From Conidiobolus coronatus NRRL 28638 (lineage: Eukaryota > Entomophthoromycota > Entomophthoromycetes > Entomophthorales > Conidiobolaceae), in the NCBI GenBank assembly GCA_001566745.1, contig KQ964439.1:177722-199977 (forward strand): a DNA stretch of 22,256 nt. The letters run 5' to 3'. How positions within the stretch are numbered: position 1 is the stretch's first letter; every line of letters begins with the position of its first letter. Below are positions 1 to 9,539 of the stretch, in pieces. A program made the position numbers and the translations under genes. The notes under the pieces were generated by a model. It had not been told where the DNA came from. It searched no databases and saw only the letters and a program-made list of their open reading frames with translations.

Positions 1-2900
1 CCAGAACCTCTCATATATTAAATTTAAGTAAAATATATTAAAGTCATTTACATGTTTTAGTCTATACATTTAATATACACCAGATTCCTATTAAGTCCTT
101 GCTAATAATTTAAAAATTTCAATTTTACAAATATTTAATACATTAATTTATATTTTCTCAATATTATTAAAATTATTTTTATTTTTAAAAGCGTAAAGAG
201 TCTTGTATATTTAGCTTAAATATACATTACCCAAAACAAACATTAAGAAATTATATTTACTTTAAATAATAAAAAGACAGAGCTCATAATGAAATTTCGC
301 ATAAATTACTAGGTTCAAATTTCTAAACATTAGCAATCGGTAATAAACAAAGCTTTATATATAATCATTACATTAATTGATTGATACTTGAGCATATTAA
401 TACTATTGATTCAAATTCATATGATTTTACTAGTTTTTAGATCCAATCAATATATATATTAATTGAGAAAGTTTCGGTTAAAGATGATAAATGTTAATAA
501 TCGTTATTAAACTATGCAAGCCAATATGCTTTTGAATTGGCTTTTATGCATATTATTCTAACATCTTATCTATATATTATAAAAATATTGTTTGGTTTTT
601 ACCCCATAGTTCAATAACTCAATATATCAAAGTAATTCGTTATTAATTAATTTTTTATATCACATGATATAAAGTAATATCTATTATTTTAGTACTGTTA
701 ATCTTAATAAATTAGCTGAGTATATTTACTTATGTAATTAAATTAAAATATTGCGAATTGTAGCTGTAATATATTATATTAATATATTAATATATGTATA
801 TATGGTATATTCTCTGTTAATTATGTGTTTTTTATATATCATGAACTGTTAGCCTATTAATTTTATATTGCGTTATTCAATTTGCATTGGTTTGCTATTG
901 GTTTAAATTTTTGGATATATCATTGCCACGTTTAATTATTTTTATTCAGATTATAAGCTGAATAAGGTTATATAGATTTAGTTAAAATAATTTGGAAAGT
1001 TAGTTTAAAGTATACTAATCTAAATATCTTTGTTAAATCGAACATATTTACTAATATTACGTTAAATCGCCTCAATGTGAATAATAAGGTTGTTTGCAAA
1101 ACAATTAACAGATTATTGTTTACGTTAAAACAAGTGATGAAGGTGCGATATATGTCTAGTTAGCTATTTTAGTTTTAATAGTTATAACACACGCGCTCGC
1201 ATATATAAAAGAATGGATAAATATTACATTAGAATATAAAAGTATATTTAAGCTTTGAGTAACTCTATTTTAAACTTTTAAAATTTCTCAATGTAAATAG
1301 AATTTAAAACGCTAATAAACATGTTCTAGTCTATAACAAAAATATTTTTATTATACCCATAAGAACCAAGGAAAAAAGTATTGGATAAAAGTATCAAACT
1401 TTAAATATCGCTTATTATACTCGTTTTATATTATTTTTATTGTTCAAAAATTGAAAATATAAAGATATGAAATAGAGTGAAAGAGAGTTTGAATTGGCAT
1501 TAAAATTTTATTTAATTAATGCATATTATCAACAATTCTAGTTTTGGCTTTAAGATTAATCTAGAATAGCTTTCATTAAGACGCAAATCATGAGAGCTAA
1601 AACTTTATGATACGTATAGCTATATTATACATTTAGATAAAGATCTAATTCTCCAAATGAACCTCAATTCGAGACAAAAAGACAACAATTACCTTTTAAT
1701 TGCTCTATTCTCAAATCTCAAGCAATATCAAAATTTACAAAGCACACGCATCCAACATTAGTAAAATACCTTTACTTAATAAAACTTAACACCGACACTT
1801 AGTAGTGAGTAAATTTTGATTTGTAATCGACCCTCGGTATGATAAAATTAGATTTTTATCCTTTCCTCAATTGGAATTTTAACATAGTGGAAATTGTTGA
1901 GCTATATTGTAATGGATAATTTGGTACTTAATTTTTACTCTAATCTAATCAATTTTACAATTCGTAATCTGTACCAATCTCAGCCATTATTAATAATCGA
2001 CTGTGCAGTGTAATTTCAGTTGATGATCCAATATTTTTTTATAGCTTGCTACAGCCTAAATAATAAAAGTATGTAATCATGAGCTTGCGTATATAACGCC
2101 TCAATATAACTTTTCTTATTAAAGTGCTTTAGCAAGGGTAAATTCTATTAATGCTCCAGTAATAAGCAAATGTTTTGGTTTACTTTTAAGGAAAGTTTTT
2201 CATCTAAAATGCCCTTAATTGCCTTGACAGGTTATTAATTTGGTAGAAAAGATTATTTCGTCAACTCTTAATTTAATGAGATAATCACTCTGTCGGACTA
2301 TTAGTTAAATATGTCAACAATAGTCATAGCTAATAGTTTATATGCGATGAATCACGTAATTATAGTGATTTTAGATAAATTTGCAATAAACTATTATTAA
2401 ATTTAATTTATCTCACACTTAACTGATTTAGCATGTGTTTTACAATTCTATATTTATTTCGTTTAATTTCAGTTAAATTTCATCATTTAAATATAAAATT
2501 AAGACATAGAAAAGTATGATCAATGTGTCAAAGTCACAGCAAATTGCTTTCTATCCGCTTGATCAGTCTAACAAATCTTATCTAACAGACTATCTTACCC
2601 TATGACTGTATAATATAAATATTTTTGGTCAGCATAGATTATCATACGCTAATGCAAAAATCCCTATTATTTTTGCTGAATTACAAATCTAAAAAAGTAA
2701 AATTAAGTTAATAAATCAAGATGCTTTCCACAATATTCTCAGTTATTATTAATAATAGCTTATTTTCACTTTGTATCATTTACGAAATTTTTTTAAAAAT
2801 GACGAATATTAAAGCTTGTGAAACATAAATAAAATTTAGGATTTCTGGTTATTGCTCAAATTAGAAATGAACTGTTGGCTTTGAATTTGTTGACATTTAC
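1..2900. other. AT-rich gene-free region
   Basis: No open reading frame with family features, no tRNA-like A/B-box pair and no rRNA-like stretch is visible on either strand. The DNA is mostly A/T homopolymer runs and AT dinucleotide tracts, for example around 764-810. The only local structures I would point to are a TATA-like promoter motif without an ORF (1189-1210), a pair of GATA-type sites (2578-2595) and a hairpin (2654-2676). Genes made only of very short exons could be missed by eye. Confidence 0.6.
2578..2595 (-). promoter_or_regulatory. Pair of GATA-factor-like sites upstream of OPT gene 1
   Basis: TTATCT (2578-2583) and CTATCT (2590-2595) are two antisense HGATAR motifs 12 bp apart, about 450 bp before the first transporter start codon. 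Fungal GATA factors control nitrogen- and iron-regulated transporters, so the position makes sense. In DNA this AT-rich, however, such hexamers arise often by chance. Confidence 0.25.
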
Positions 2901-2919
2901 TGTTGTGTAAATTAAATAG

Positions 2920-2927
2920 TATATAAG
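2920..2927 (+). promoter_or_regulatory. TATA box of OPT gene 1
   Basis: TATATAAG lies 111-118 bp before the ATG at 3038. It is followed by an A/T-rich leader containing two tandem copies of TTAATTTAAA (2943-2962) and a CAAACAAAC stretch. The spacing suits a fungal core promoter. The call rests on motif and position only. Confidence 0.45.
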
Positions 2928-3037
2928 CCACACTATTTAGAGTTAATTTAAATTAATTTAAACAAACAAACTTATTTATTTTGGTAACTAGATTACCAGC
3001 CGTGTATTTTATTCTTATTGTTTAAACTTAAATAAGC

Positions 3038-5158
3038 ATGGCCGATTACAATACTAAGGAGTTTAACTCCGATTTTAAAGATGAAAAGCAAACCCAAGCT
3101 CCTTCAGATGAACTTTATCAAATCAAGGCCCCTGGCTACGATGCTAACAGTTTCGAAGACGACGGTCTCCCTCAATTCAGATGGAGATCTGTTGTTCTTG
3201 GATCAATTTTAGGAACTGTAGTTGTTGCTTCTAATATGTACTTGGGTTTAAAGTCTGGTAATACTTTCTCTTCTACTTTGTTAGGTTCCATCATGGGTTT
3301 CGTTATCATGAAGCCTTTATCCAAAGTACTTCCATCTTGGTTAGGTGGTGGTGAATTCGGAGTTAGAGAAAATGCTACTTTATCCAGTGTTGCCACCGCT
3401 TGTGGTTCCATGTCTGCTGGTTTCCAATCTGGTATCCCTGCTATGTACCAATTAGACCTTATGCCTGATATTGATCATTCTTGGGGTATTCTTTTCATGT
3501 GGACAATCGCTGCTGCTTTCCATGGAATGTTCTTTGGTGTTCCCCTTAGAAAATACTTTATTATTCAACGTCAATTAGTCTTCCCCACTCCTACTGCTGC
3601 TGCTGAAACTATTCGTACTTTACACGCTGACCCTGAAGCCGGTCAATCTGCCATCAGCAAAGGTAAATGGATTATTGGTGGTTTTGCTAGTATGCTATCT
3701 TTCCGTATTATTACCTACTTCGTTCCTTTCCTCTGGGATCTTCATCCATTATACTGGATTGGTAATGCTGCTAACTACCAACCTCTCATGGATGTTTCAT
3801 TCAAATGGAGATGGCATCTTCAATTAACTGGTGCTTTTGTTGGTTCTGGTATGCTTGCTGGTTTCAATAATGGTATGTCTTTCTTAGCTGGTGAATTCAT
3901 TGCTTATGGTCTCTTGGGTCCTCTTATCTACTACTACACTGAAGGTATTGTTGCTAACACTCCTGTTCTTGGCAAAACTAAGATTCCTGGACCTTTCGGT
4001 TTCCCTACTGATCGTACTGATGGTCTTAACTCAGTTCAATTCTGGTTAATCTGGCCAGGTGTTGCTATTTTAGTCACTTATACTTTTGCTGAATTAGCTT
4101 TCCAATATAAGACTATTTTCACTGGTCTCCGCAATGGTGTTTACCTTTTATGGAATACACTTGCTAAAGTTCTTCCAGTTCCTAAGAAAGCACTTGATTT
4201 TGATGAAGATTCTGAAGACCCTGTTGCTCAAAAGGATCAAGTTCCTACTTGGATGTGGGTTGTTGGTTTAGCTTGTAGTACCGTTTTCAGTATTTTAGTT
4301 CTCAGGTTTTACTTCAACATTGGCCCCGAACACAGTATTCTTGCTATTATTTTAGGTTTCATCTTTGCTTTCATCGGTACTCAATCAGCTGGTGATATCG
4401 ATATTAACCCTATGGGTTCCATTGGTAAATGTTCTCAATTCGTTTTTGCTGCTTTCAAATTCGATACTGTTCAGCAAGGTCGTACTGCTAATTTGATTTC
4501 TGGTGTCCTTTCTATGTCTTGTGCTGCTCAAACTGTTGATATGGTTTCTGATCTTAAGACTGGTCATGTATTAAGAGCTTCTCCTCGTTCCCAATTCTAT
4601 GGTCAATTCTGGGGGTCAGTTACTGGTATCTTTGCTGCCGTTGTTATGTACTGGTTATTTGCCAAAGCATATCCATGTGTATTAGTCACTGCTAAAGATG
4701 ATGCTTTCTGTCAGTTTAGTGCTCCTGCTGCTGCCACATGGGCCGCTGTTACAAAAGTTTTAGTTAGTGACAAATCTGACTCTTCCATCCCTGTTTCATC
4801 TGGGTATGCTGCTTTAGCTGGTGCTATTATTACCATCATTGTTGTCGTTCTTAAGCACACCCTTGACTACAAGTACACTCGCTTCCTCCCCAACATGTCT
4901 GCTTTTGGTATGGGTTTCGTTACTCCAGTTCCTTCTCAAGCTGTTGCAACTGCCATTGGTGCCATCATCTCTATCATGTGGAAGACTTACGGTGCCTCTA
5001 CTTATGAAAATGGATCCGTTGGTATTGCCAGTGGTTTCATTGCTGGTGAAGGTATTGGTGGGGTCGTTTTAGCTATTTTCGAAGTTGCCGGTATGTCCCA
5101 AGAAAATCTTGCTACTGGTTTCGCTTGTCCCGGTGGCGATTATAGCAACTGCCCTTAA
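3038..5158 (+). CDS. OPT-superfamily transporter (copy 1)
   Basis: A 706-residue polytopic membrane protein of the oligopeptide transporter superfamily (OPT, PF03169). Members carry small peptides or metal chelates across the plasma or vacuolar membrane, usually driven by protons; the substrate here cannot be read from the sequence. A hydrophilic N-terminus (residues 1-47) is followed by about 14-16 hydrophobic segments, starting near residue 50 and ending near 690. Family-like motifs include SNMYLGLKSG (about 65-75), GGGEFGVREN, PTPTAAAET, DIDINPMGS (about 454-462) and DLKTGHVLRASPR (about 508-520). The ATG at 3038 is preceded by an in-frame TAA 9 bp upstream. There are no introns. Codon use favours GCT, GGT and TTC, suggesting high expression. 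The second copy at 7434 is collinear from about residue 45 to the stop. It looks closer to the yellow-stripe/YGL114W-type side of the family than to classic peptide transporters, but that subclass is a guess. Confidence 0.93.
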   Translation: MADYNTKEFNSDFKDEKQTQAPSDELYQIKAPGYDANSFEDDGLPQFRWRSVVLGSILGTVVVASNMYLGLKSGNTFSSTLLGSIMGFVIMKPLSKVLPSWLGGGEFGVRENATLSSVATACGSMSAGFQSGIPAMYQLDLMPDIDHSWGILFMWTIAAAFHGMFFGVPLRKYFIIQRQLVFPTPTAAAETIRTLHADPEAGQSAISKGKWIIGGFASMLSFRIITYFVPFLWDLHPLYWIGNAANYQPLMDVSFKWRWHLQLTGAFVGSGMLAGFNNGMSFLAGEFIAYGLLGPLIYYYTEGIVANTPVLGKTKIPGPFGFPTDRTDGLNSVQFWLIWPGVAILVTYTFAELAFQYKTIFTGLRNGVYLLWNTLAKVLPVPKKALDFDEDSEDPVAQKDQVPTWMWVVGLACSTVFSILVLRFYFNIGPEHSILAIILGFIFAFIGTQSAGDIDINPMGSIGKCSQFVFAAFKFDTVQQGRTANLISGVLSMSCAAQTVDMVSDLKTGHVLRASPRSQFYGQFWGSVTGIFAAVVMYWLFAKAYPCVLVTAKDDAFCQFSAPAAATWAAVTKVLVSDKSDSSIPVSSGYAALAGAIITIIVVVLKHTLDYKYTRFLPNMSAFGMGFVTPVPSQAVATAIGAIISIMWKTYGASTYENGSVGIASGFIAGEGIGGVVLAIFEVAGMSQENLATGFACPGGDYSNCP

Positions 5159-5289
5159 ACTATCAAATTGTATTCATTACTACTAACCTTATAACAACAG
5201 TCCTTAACTATTTAATTAATTCAACTTAATTTTGATTGAATCAAAAATTTATATCCAAAATAACATTTACTATATTCTTGTATGTAATT

Positions 5290-5295
5290 AATAAA
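5290..5295 (+). terminator. Candidate polyadenylation signal of OPT gene 1
   Basis: AATAAA lies 132 bp after the stop codon. Hexamer and position fit a cleavage/polyadenylation signal, but this hexamer is common by chance in such AT-rich DNA. Confidence 0.3.
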
Positions 5296-5408
5296 ACAAA
5301 AATTATTTAAAATTACCCAATATCTAATTTTATCATTATTTAATAAATTGACAACTAAAAAGACAAAATAAATATTTGTGTAATGTGAATTTTAGATTGT
5401 TGAATTCG

Positions 5409-5439
5409 ATCACGTAAATAAAATTTAAAATGACGTGAT
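5409..5439. repeat. Spaced inverted repeat with CRE-like half
   Basis: ATCACGT (5409-5415) and ACGTGAT (5433-5439) are perfect inverted 7-bp arms separated by 17 AT-rich bases. The right arm lies within TGACGTGA, which resembles an ATF/CREB bZIP site. It sits about 250 bp after OPT copy 1. Confidence 0.4.
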
Positions 5440-5518
5440 TAAGGGCAAAATTAGGTCATTTACTTCTCAATCTAGATCTCTGGGTATTTATCCGTTTTGT
5501 CTTTCTCACGCATTTATA

Positions 5519-5547
5519 CTTTTATCATCTAAAGCCCTTGATAAAAG
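5519..5547. repeat. Inverted repeat, 9-bp stem
   Basis: CTTTTATCA (5519-5527) pairs perfectly with TGATAAAAG (5539-5547) around an 11-base loop that contains the sequence AAGCCC. It could be a hairpin or a pair of opposed GATA-type sites (TTATC/GATAA). It lies about 360 bp after OPT copy 1. Confidence 0.45.
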
Positions 5548-5960
5548 ATTGATAGTAATTCTATTTAACGTAGTATATAGAGAAGTATCCATAGAGTACA
5601 GCTTATAACTCATATTTCAAATCACAGACTGGTGATCTACTCAACACTGCTCTTTTAAATCGCCAATTTAACTCACTTTTGTTTTCATGAGTTTCATTTT
5701 CTATTCAGTTTAAATTAATCAAGGGATTTTAAACTGAAATATTGTCATGAGGCTTAATTTCCAAATTTGTATAAATACAAAAACAATAAAATTCACTCAA
5801 ATTTGACTGAATATTACTGCTTTTTATAGAGATACATATAGTACTAAATCTGAATAGATTCTTAACACAAGCTTTATAATATTGCGATTCCTCATATTCA
5901 AATAAACTCTAGTCAGTTTATAATCCGCTAATAAGTTATATCACTATCAATCTAAATTCA

Positions 5961-5974
5961 GCTGTAGCTACAGC
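5961..5974. repeat. 14-bp perfect palindrome
   Basis: GCTGTAGCTACAGC reads the same on both strands and is 57% G+C in DNA that is otherwise mostly A and T. It could bind a dimeric regulator. No gene lies immediately next to it; OPT copy 2 starts about 1.5 kb downstream. Confidence 0.4.
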
Positions 5975-7295
5975 GACTTCGTTCAATAAAAATAATCAAT
6001 ATTGCATATATTACTCACTACCTTCTCAATTTGAATAATATCATTGTGCTAGTTTTTACCTTAAAATATTGTATTATTTTAAATATTCCAACTTTGATCT
6101 ATAATAACATGATAGGTATAAGTTACATTTACAACTATTAAATAGAAATATGCCACTTAGCTAGATCCAAGTTTGACATAACTAATTGCAAGTTATTAAA
6201 AATATGCTGTTTTACCTTAAGTTTTAAAATCTAGACCTGAAGCCAGTATTTAAAGTTAGAAAAGGAGCGCCACAATCAATCATCAATAATTAAACTAATA
6301 CCAGTTAGCAGACCTGGATCCAACTATAAATGTTTACAATGAATATAATTAATTATATGGTTACCTGGGTTAAAACAAACCCCTCAGTTTTATATTTGTT
6401 AATCAAGAAAAAATTACCCGCATATATTAAAACTATTTAGACTGGTAAGAATTACCAAGTTTGGTCCATTGTTTGGAGAAAAAATTGAACTATATGGTCT
6501 GCTGATACGTGCTAACCAACTAATATATAGTGCTTTTTGAACCATACCCAAATTTAGAAAAATAAGTGGGATCTGATCTTCCATGATTAAAATAAAATAT
6601 TCAGTAGAAGAAATATAAAACATCCGATCAAATTGAATTAGAAGCTTCTTTAATAGAAGAGGTCTTTACTTAATAAGAGCTTAGAAGTTTCTTATAAGGT
6701 TAATTTTAATTTAAAATTGCGAATTTTTAGATTGTATTAGGTAATAGATGATACCAGGCTTTAGCTAGAAAATCGCTACTTTGAGCGTTTGTGTATAGCT
6801 ATAATGGTGTAGTTTTATGATTATCGTATTATTTTGTTAAATTTCTTTACTATGGGTGTCTTAAGATAATGTTCATGCCTAAATTGAGTACCAGTAAGGA
6901 TATAGAGCAAGTGATATACTATATTTATATAAAAATTTAATTTAAGCAAATAAAACACTGAAAAAAATGCTACAATAAACCAGAATAGCAATATTATTAT
7001 ATTATTATTATATTGTTTTTATACACAACTATTTAAAGATCAACAGGAAAAATTTATAATAATTTTTAACAATGACCATCTAATACAAGTTCAATTCTAA
7101 TTTTAATTTTAGTTTAATTAATTTAGGTAATTTAGATTTCTAGAAGAAAAAAATCGTACAAAAACTTTGGCCATTATCATGCTTGAGTTAAATTAAGTAT
7201 TGTAAATAGTTATGCTTGATTGCATGTTTCTACACTCACTCTCTCAAGCTGGTTTACTTTCCTAAAAAGGAGTTTAATGTAGTGTCATATTTTAG

Positions 7296-7303
7296 TATAA
7301 ATA
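7296..7303 (+). promoter_or_regulatory. TATA box of OPT gene 2
   Basis: TATAAATA lies 131-138 bp before the ATG at 7434, at a similar distance to the TATA box of copy 1. The surrounding promoter sequence is not similar to that of copy 1. Confidence 0.45.
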
Positions 7304-7433
7304 GTCTTCTTAGATTTTTTAAAAGTTTCATCTGAATAGGCTTAAATCTAATTTAGTACCTCTATTTTTTATATTCAGTTTACTTACTGAGAGGATATTG
7401 CCTATTAGTGCTATTTATATTTAATTAATTAAT

Positions 7434-9539
7434 ATGGAGGAGTTTAGCTCTAATCTTAACGACGAAAAGTCTCGTAAGCAAATAGCTTTAGAAGACCAGT
7501 ACGAAATCAAAGCTCCAATTGAACAAATTCATGATGATAACTATAATTTACCTCAGTTTAGATGGAGATCTGTTGTTGTTGGATCAATTTTAGGAACTGT
7601 AGTTGTTGCTTCTAATATGTACTTGGGTTTAAAGTCTGGTAATACTTTCTCCTCTACTTTGTTAGGTTCTATCATGGGTTTCGTTATCATGAAGCCTTTG
7701 TCCAAAGTACTTCCATCTTGGTTAGGTGGTGGTGAATTCGGAGTTAGAGAAAATGCTACTTTATCCAGTGTTGCCACCGCTTGTGGTTCCATGTCTGCTG
7801 GTTTCCAATCTGGTATTCCTGCTATGTACCAATTAGACCTTATGCCTGATATTGATGATTCTTGGGGTAGACTTTTCATGTGGACAATCGCTGCTGCTTT
7901 CCATGGAATGTTCTTTGGTGTTCCCCTTCGAAAATACTTTATTATTCAACGTCAATTAGTCTTCCCCACTCCTACTGCTGCTGCTGAAACTATTCGTACT
8001 TTACACGCTGATCCTGAAGCCGGTCAATCTGCCATCAGCAAAGGTAAATGGATCATTGGTGGTTTTGCTAGTATGTTATCTTTCCGTATTATCACCTACT
8101 TCGTTCCTTTCCTCTGGGATCTTCATCCATTATACTGGATTGGTAATGCTGCAAATTATAAACCTTTAATAGATGTAACTACTAAATGGAGATGGCATCT
8201 TCAATTAACTGGTGCTTTCGTTGGATCAGGGATGCTTGTTGGTTTCAATAATGGCATGTCTTTCTTAGCTGGTGAATTCGTTGCTTATGGTCTTTTGGGT
8301 CCTCTTATCTACTACCATACTGAAGGTATTGTTGCCAACACGCCAGCTGAAGGCGCAACAAAGATTCCTGGACCTTTCGGTTTCCCTACTGATCGTACTG
8401 ATGGTCTTAACTCAGTTCAATTCTGGTTAATCTGGCCAGGTGTTGCTATTCTAGTCACTTATACTTTTGCTGAATTAGCTTTTCAATATAAGACAATCTG
8501 GACTGGAATTAGAGATGGTGTATTCTTACTATGGAATAACATTGCCAATGTTCTTCGTTTGCCAAAGAAAGATATTGGTATAAAGGAAGATTCAAACGAT
8601 CCTGCTCCTCATCATGAGCAAGTTCCTACTTGGATGTGGGTAATTGGTTTGATGTGCAGTACAGTGTTCAGTATTTTAGTTCTCAAGTTTTACTTCAACA
8701 TTAGTCCTGAGCATGCAATCGTTGCTCTTCTCTTAGGTTTCGTCTTTGCTTTTATCGGTACTCAATCAGCTGGTGATATCGATATTAACCCTATGGGTTC
8801 CATTGGTAAATGTTCTCAATTTGTTTTTGCTGCCTTCAAGTTTGAAAATGTCGCTCAAGGTCGTACTGCTAATTTAATGGCTGGTGTCGTTTCAATGTCT
8901 TGTGCTGCTCAAACTGTTGATATGGTTTCTGATCTTAAAACAGGCCATGTATTAAGAGCTTCTCCTCGTTCCCAATTCTATGGTCAATTCTGGGGATCAG
9001 TTACTGGTGTATTCGCTGCCGTTGTTATGTTCTGGCTATTTGCCAAAGCATATCCATGTGTATTAGTCACTGCTAAAGATGATTCTTACTGTCAGTTTAC
9101 CGCTCCTGCAGCAGCAACCTGGGCTGCAGTCACAAAAGTCTTAGTTACAGATAAAAACGACTCAAAAATCCCTGCATCCTCAGGATGGGCTTCTTTAGCT
9201 GGTGGTATTCTTACAGTTATTGTCGTTATTCTTAAGCATAAGTTAGCTCCAAAATACGCTCAATGGTTCCCTAATATGTCTGCTTTTGGTATGGGTTTCG
9301 TTACTCCAGTTCCTTCTCAAGCTGTTGCAACTGCCATTGGTGCTATTATCTCTGTTATGTGGAAAACATATGGCCCCTCTACTTTTGAAAATGGATCCGT
9401 TGGTATTGCTAGTGGTTTCATTGCTGGAGAGGGTATTGGTGGTGTAATATTGGCTATTTTCGAAGTTTCTGGCTTATCCCAATCTAAATTAGCAACTGGC
9501 TTTGGATGCCCATATGGCAAAGTTAGCGAATGTCCATAG
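7434..9539 (+). CDS. OPT-superfamily transporter (copy 2)
   Basis: A 701-residue paralogue of the upstream gene, with the same membrane topology and motifs (SNMYLGLKSG, GGGEFGVREN, DIDINPMGS, DLKTGHVLRASPR). By eye it is about 87% identical to copy 1 outside the first 45 residues, and collinear with it (constant offset of 4381 bp) through to the stop. The N-terminus is unrelated apart from a short IKAP motif and is five residues shorter. The central hydrophilic loop (about residues 360-400) also differs strongly. The ATG at 7434 has an in-frame TAA 12 bp upstream. There are no introns and the stop is TAG. Identity is patchy at the DNA level: blocks of about 98% alternate with blocks of about 70%, suggesting gene conversion. 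The substrate is unknown; different N-terminus, loop and promoter suggest different regulation or localisation rather than simple redundancy. Confidence 0.93.
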   Translation: MEEFSSNLNDEKSRKQIALEDQYEIKAPIEQIHDDNYNLPQFRWRSVVVGSILGTVVVASNMYLGLKSGNTFSSTLLGSIMGFVIMKPLSKVLPSWLGGGEFGVRENATLSSVATACGSMSAGFQSGIPAMYQLDLMPDIDDSWGRLFMWTIAAAFHGMFFGVPLRKYFIIQRQLVFPTPTAAAETIRTLHADPEAGQSAISKGKWIIGGFASMLSFRIITYFVPFLWDLHPLYWIGNAANYKPLIDVTTKWRWHLQLTGAFVGSGMLVGFNNGMSFLAGEFVAYGLLGPLIYYHTEGIVANTPAEGATKIPGPFGFPTDRTDGLNSVQFWLIWPGVAILVTYTFAELAFQYKTIWTGIRDGVFLLWNNIANVLRLPKKDIGIKEDSNDPAPHHEQVPTWMWVIGLMCSTVFSILVLKFYFNISPEHAIVALLLGFVFAFIGTQSAGDIDINPMGSIGKCSQFVFAAFKFENVAQGRTANLMAGVVSMSCAAQTVDMVSDLKTGHVLRASPRSQFYGQFWGSVTGVFAAVVMFWLFAKAYPCVLVTAKDDSYCQFTAPAAATWAAVTKVLVTDKNDSKIPASSGWASLAGGILTVIVVILKHKLAPKYAQWFPNMSAFGMGFVTPVPSQAVATAIGAIISVMWKTYGPSTFENGSVGIASGFIAGEGIGGVILAIFEVSGLSQSKLATGFGCPYGKVSECP

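Larger units (their letters stand above)
5296..7295. other. Intergenic region between the two OPT genes
   Basis: About 2 kb of AT-rich DNA without a credible gene. It holds a spaced ATCACGT/ACGTGAT inverted repeat (5409-5439), a 9-bp-stem hairpin (5519-5547) and a 14-bp perfect palindrome (5961-5974). A somewhat less AT-rich patch (about 6370-6640) could be decayed coding DNA. It shows no obvious similarity to the flanks of copy 2, so the repeated unit appears limited to the coding sequence. Confidence 0.5.

Noticed and set aside
301-330. tRNA B-box-like AGGTTCAAATT
   Set aside because: No matching A box, no acceptor stem and no cloverleaf can be drawn around it.
2015-2030. Box C-like TGATGA that could mark a C/D snoRNA
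   Set aside because: No CTGA box D at a suitable distance and no terminal stem.
6363-6382. GGGTT/AACCC short inverted repeat read as telomere-like sequence
   Set aside because: Only one unit, not a tandem array; a five-base stem is weak evidence.
6414-6623. 69-codon minus-strand frame between the OPT genes
   Set aside because: No recognisable domain, no codon bias, no promoter; most likely chance or part of a decayed sequence.
7553-7879. Antisense open frames inside both OPT genes (also 3172-3411, 4385-4567, 9317-9547)
   Set aside because: They mirror the highly conserved, codon-biased sense genes and have no family features; they are shadows of the transporters.
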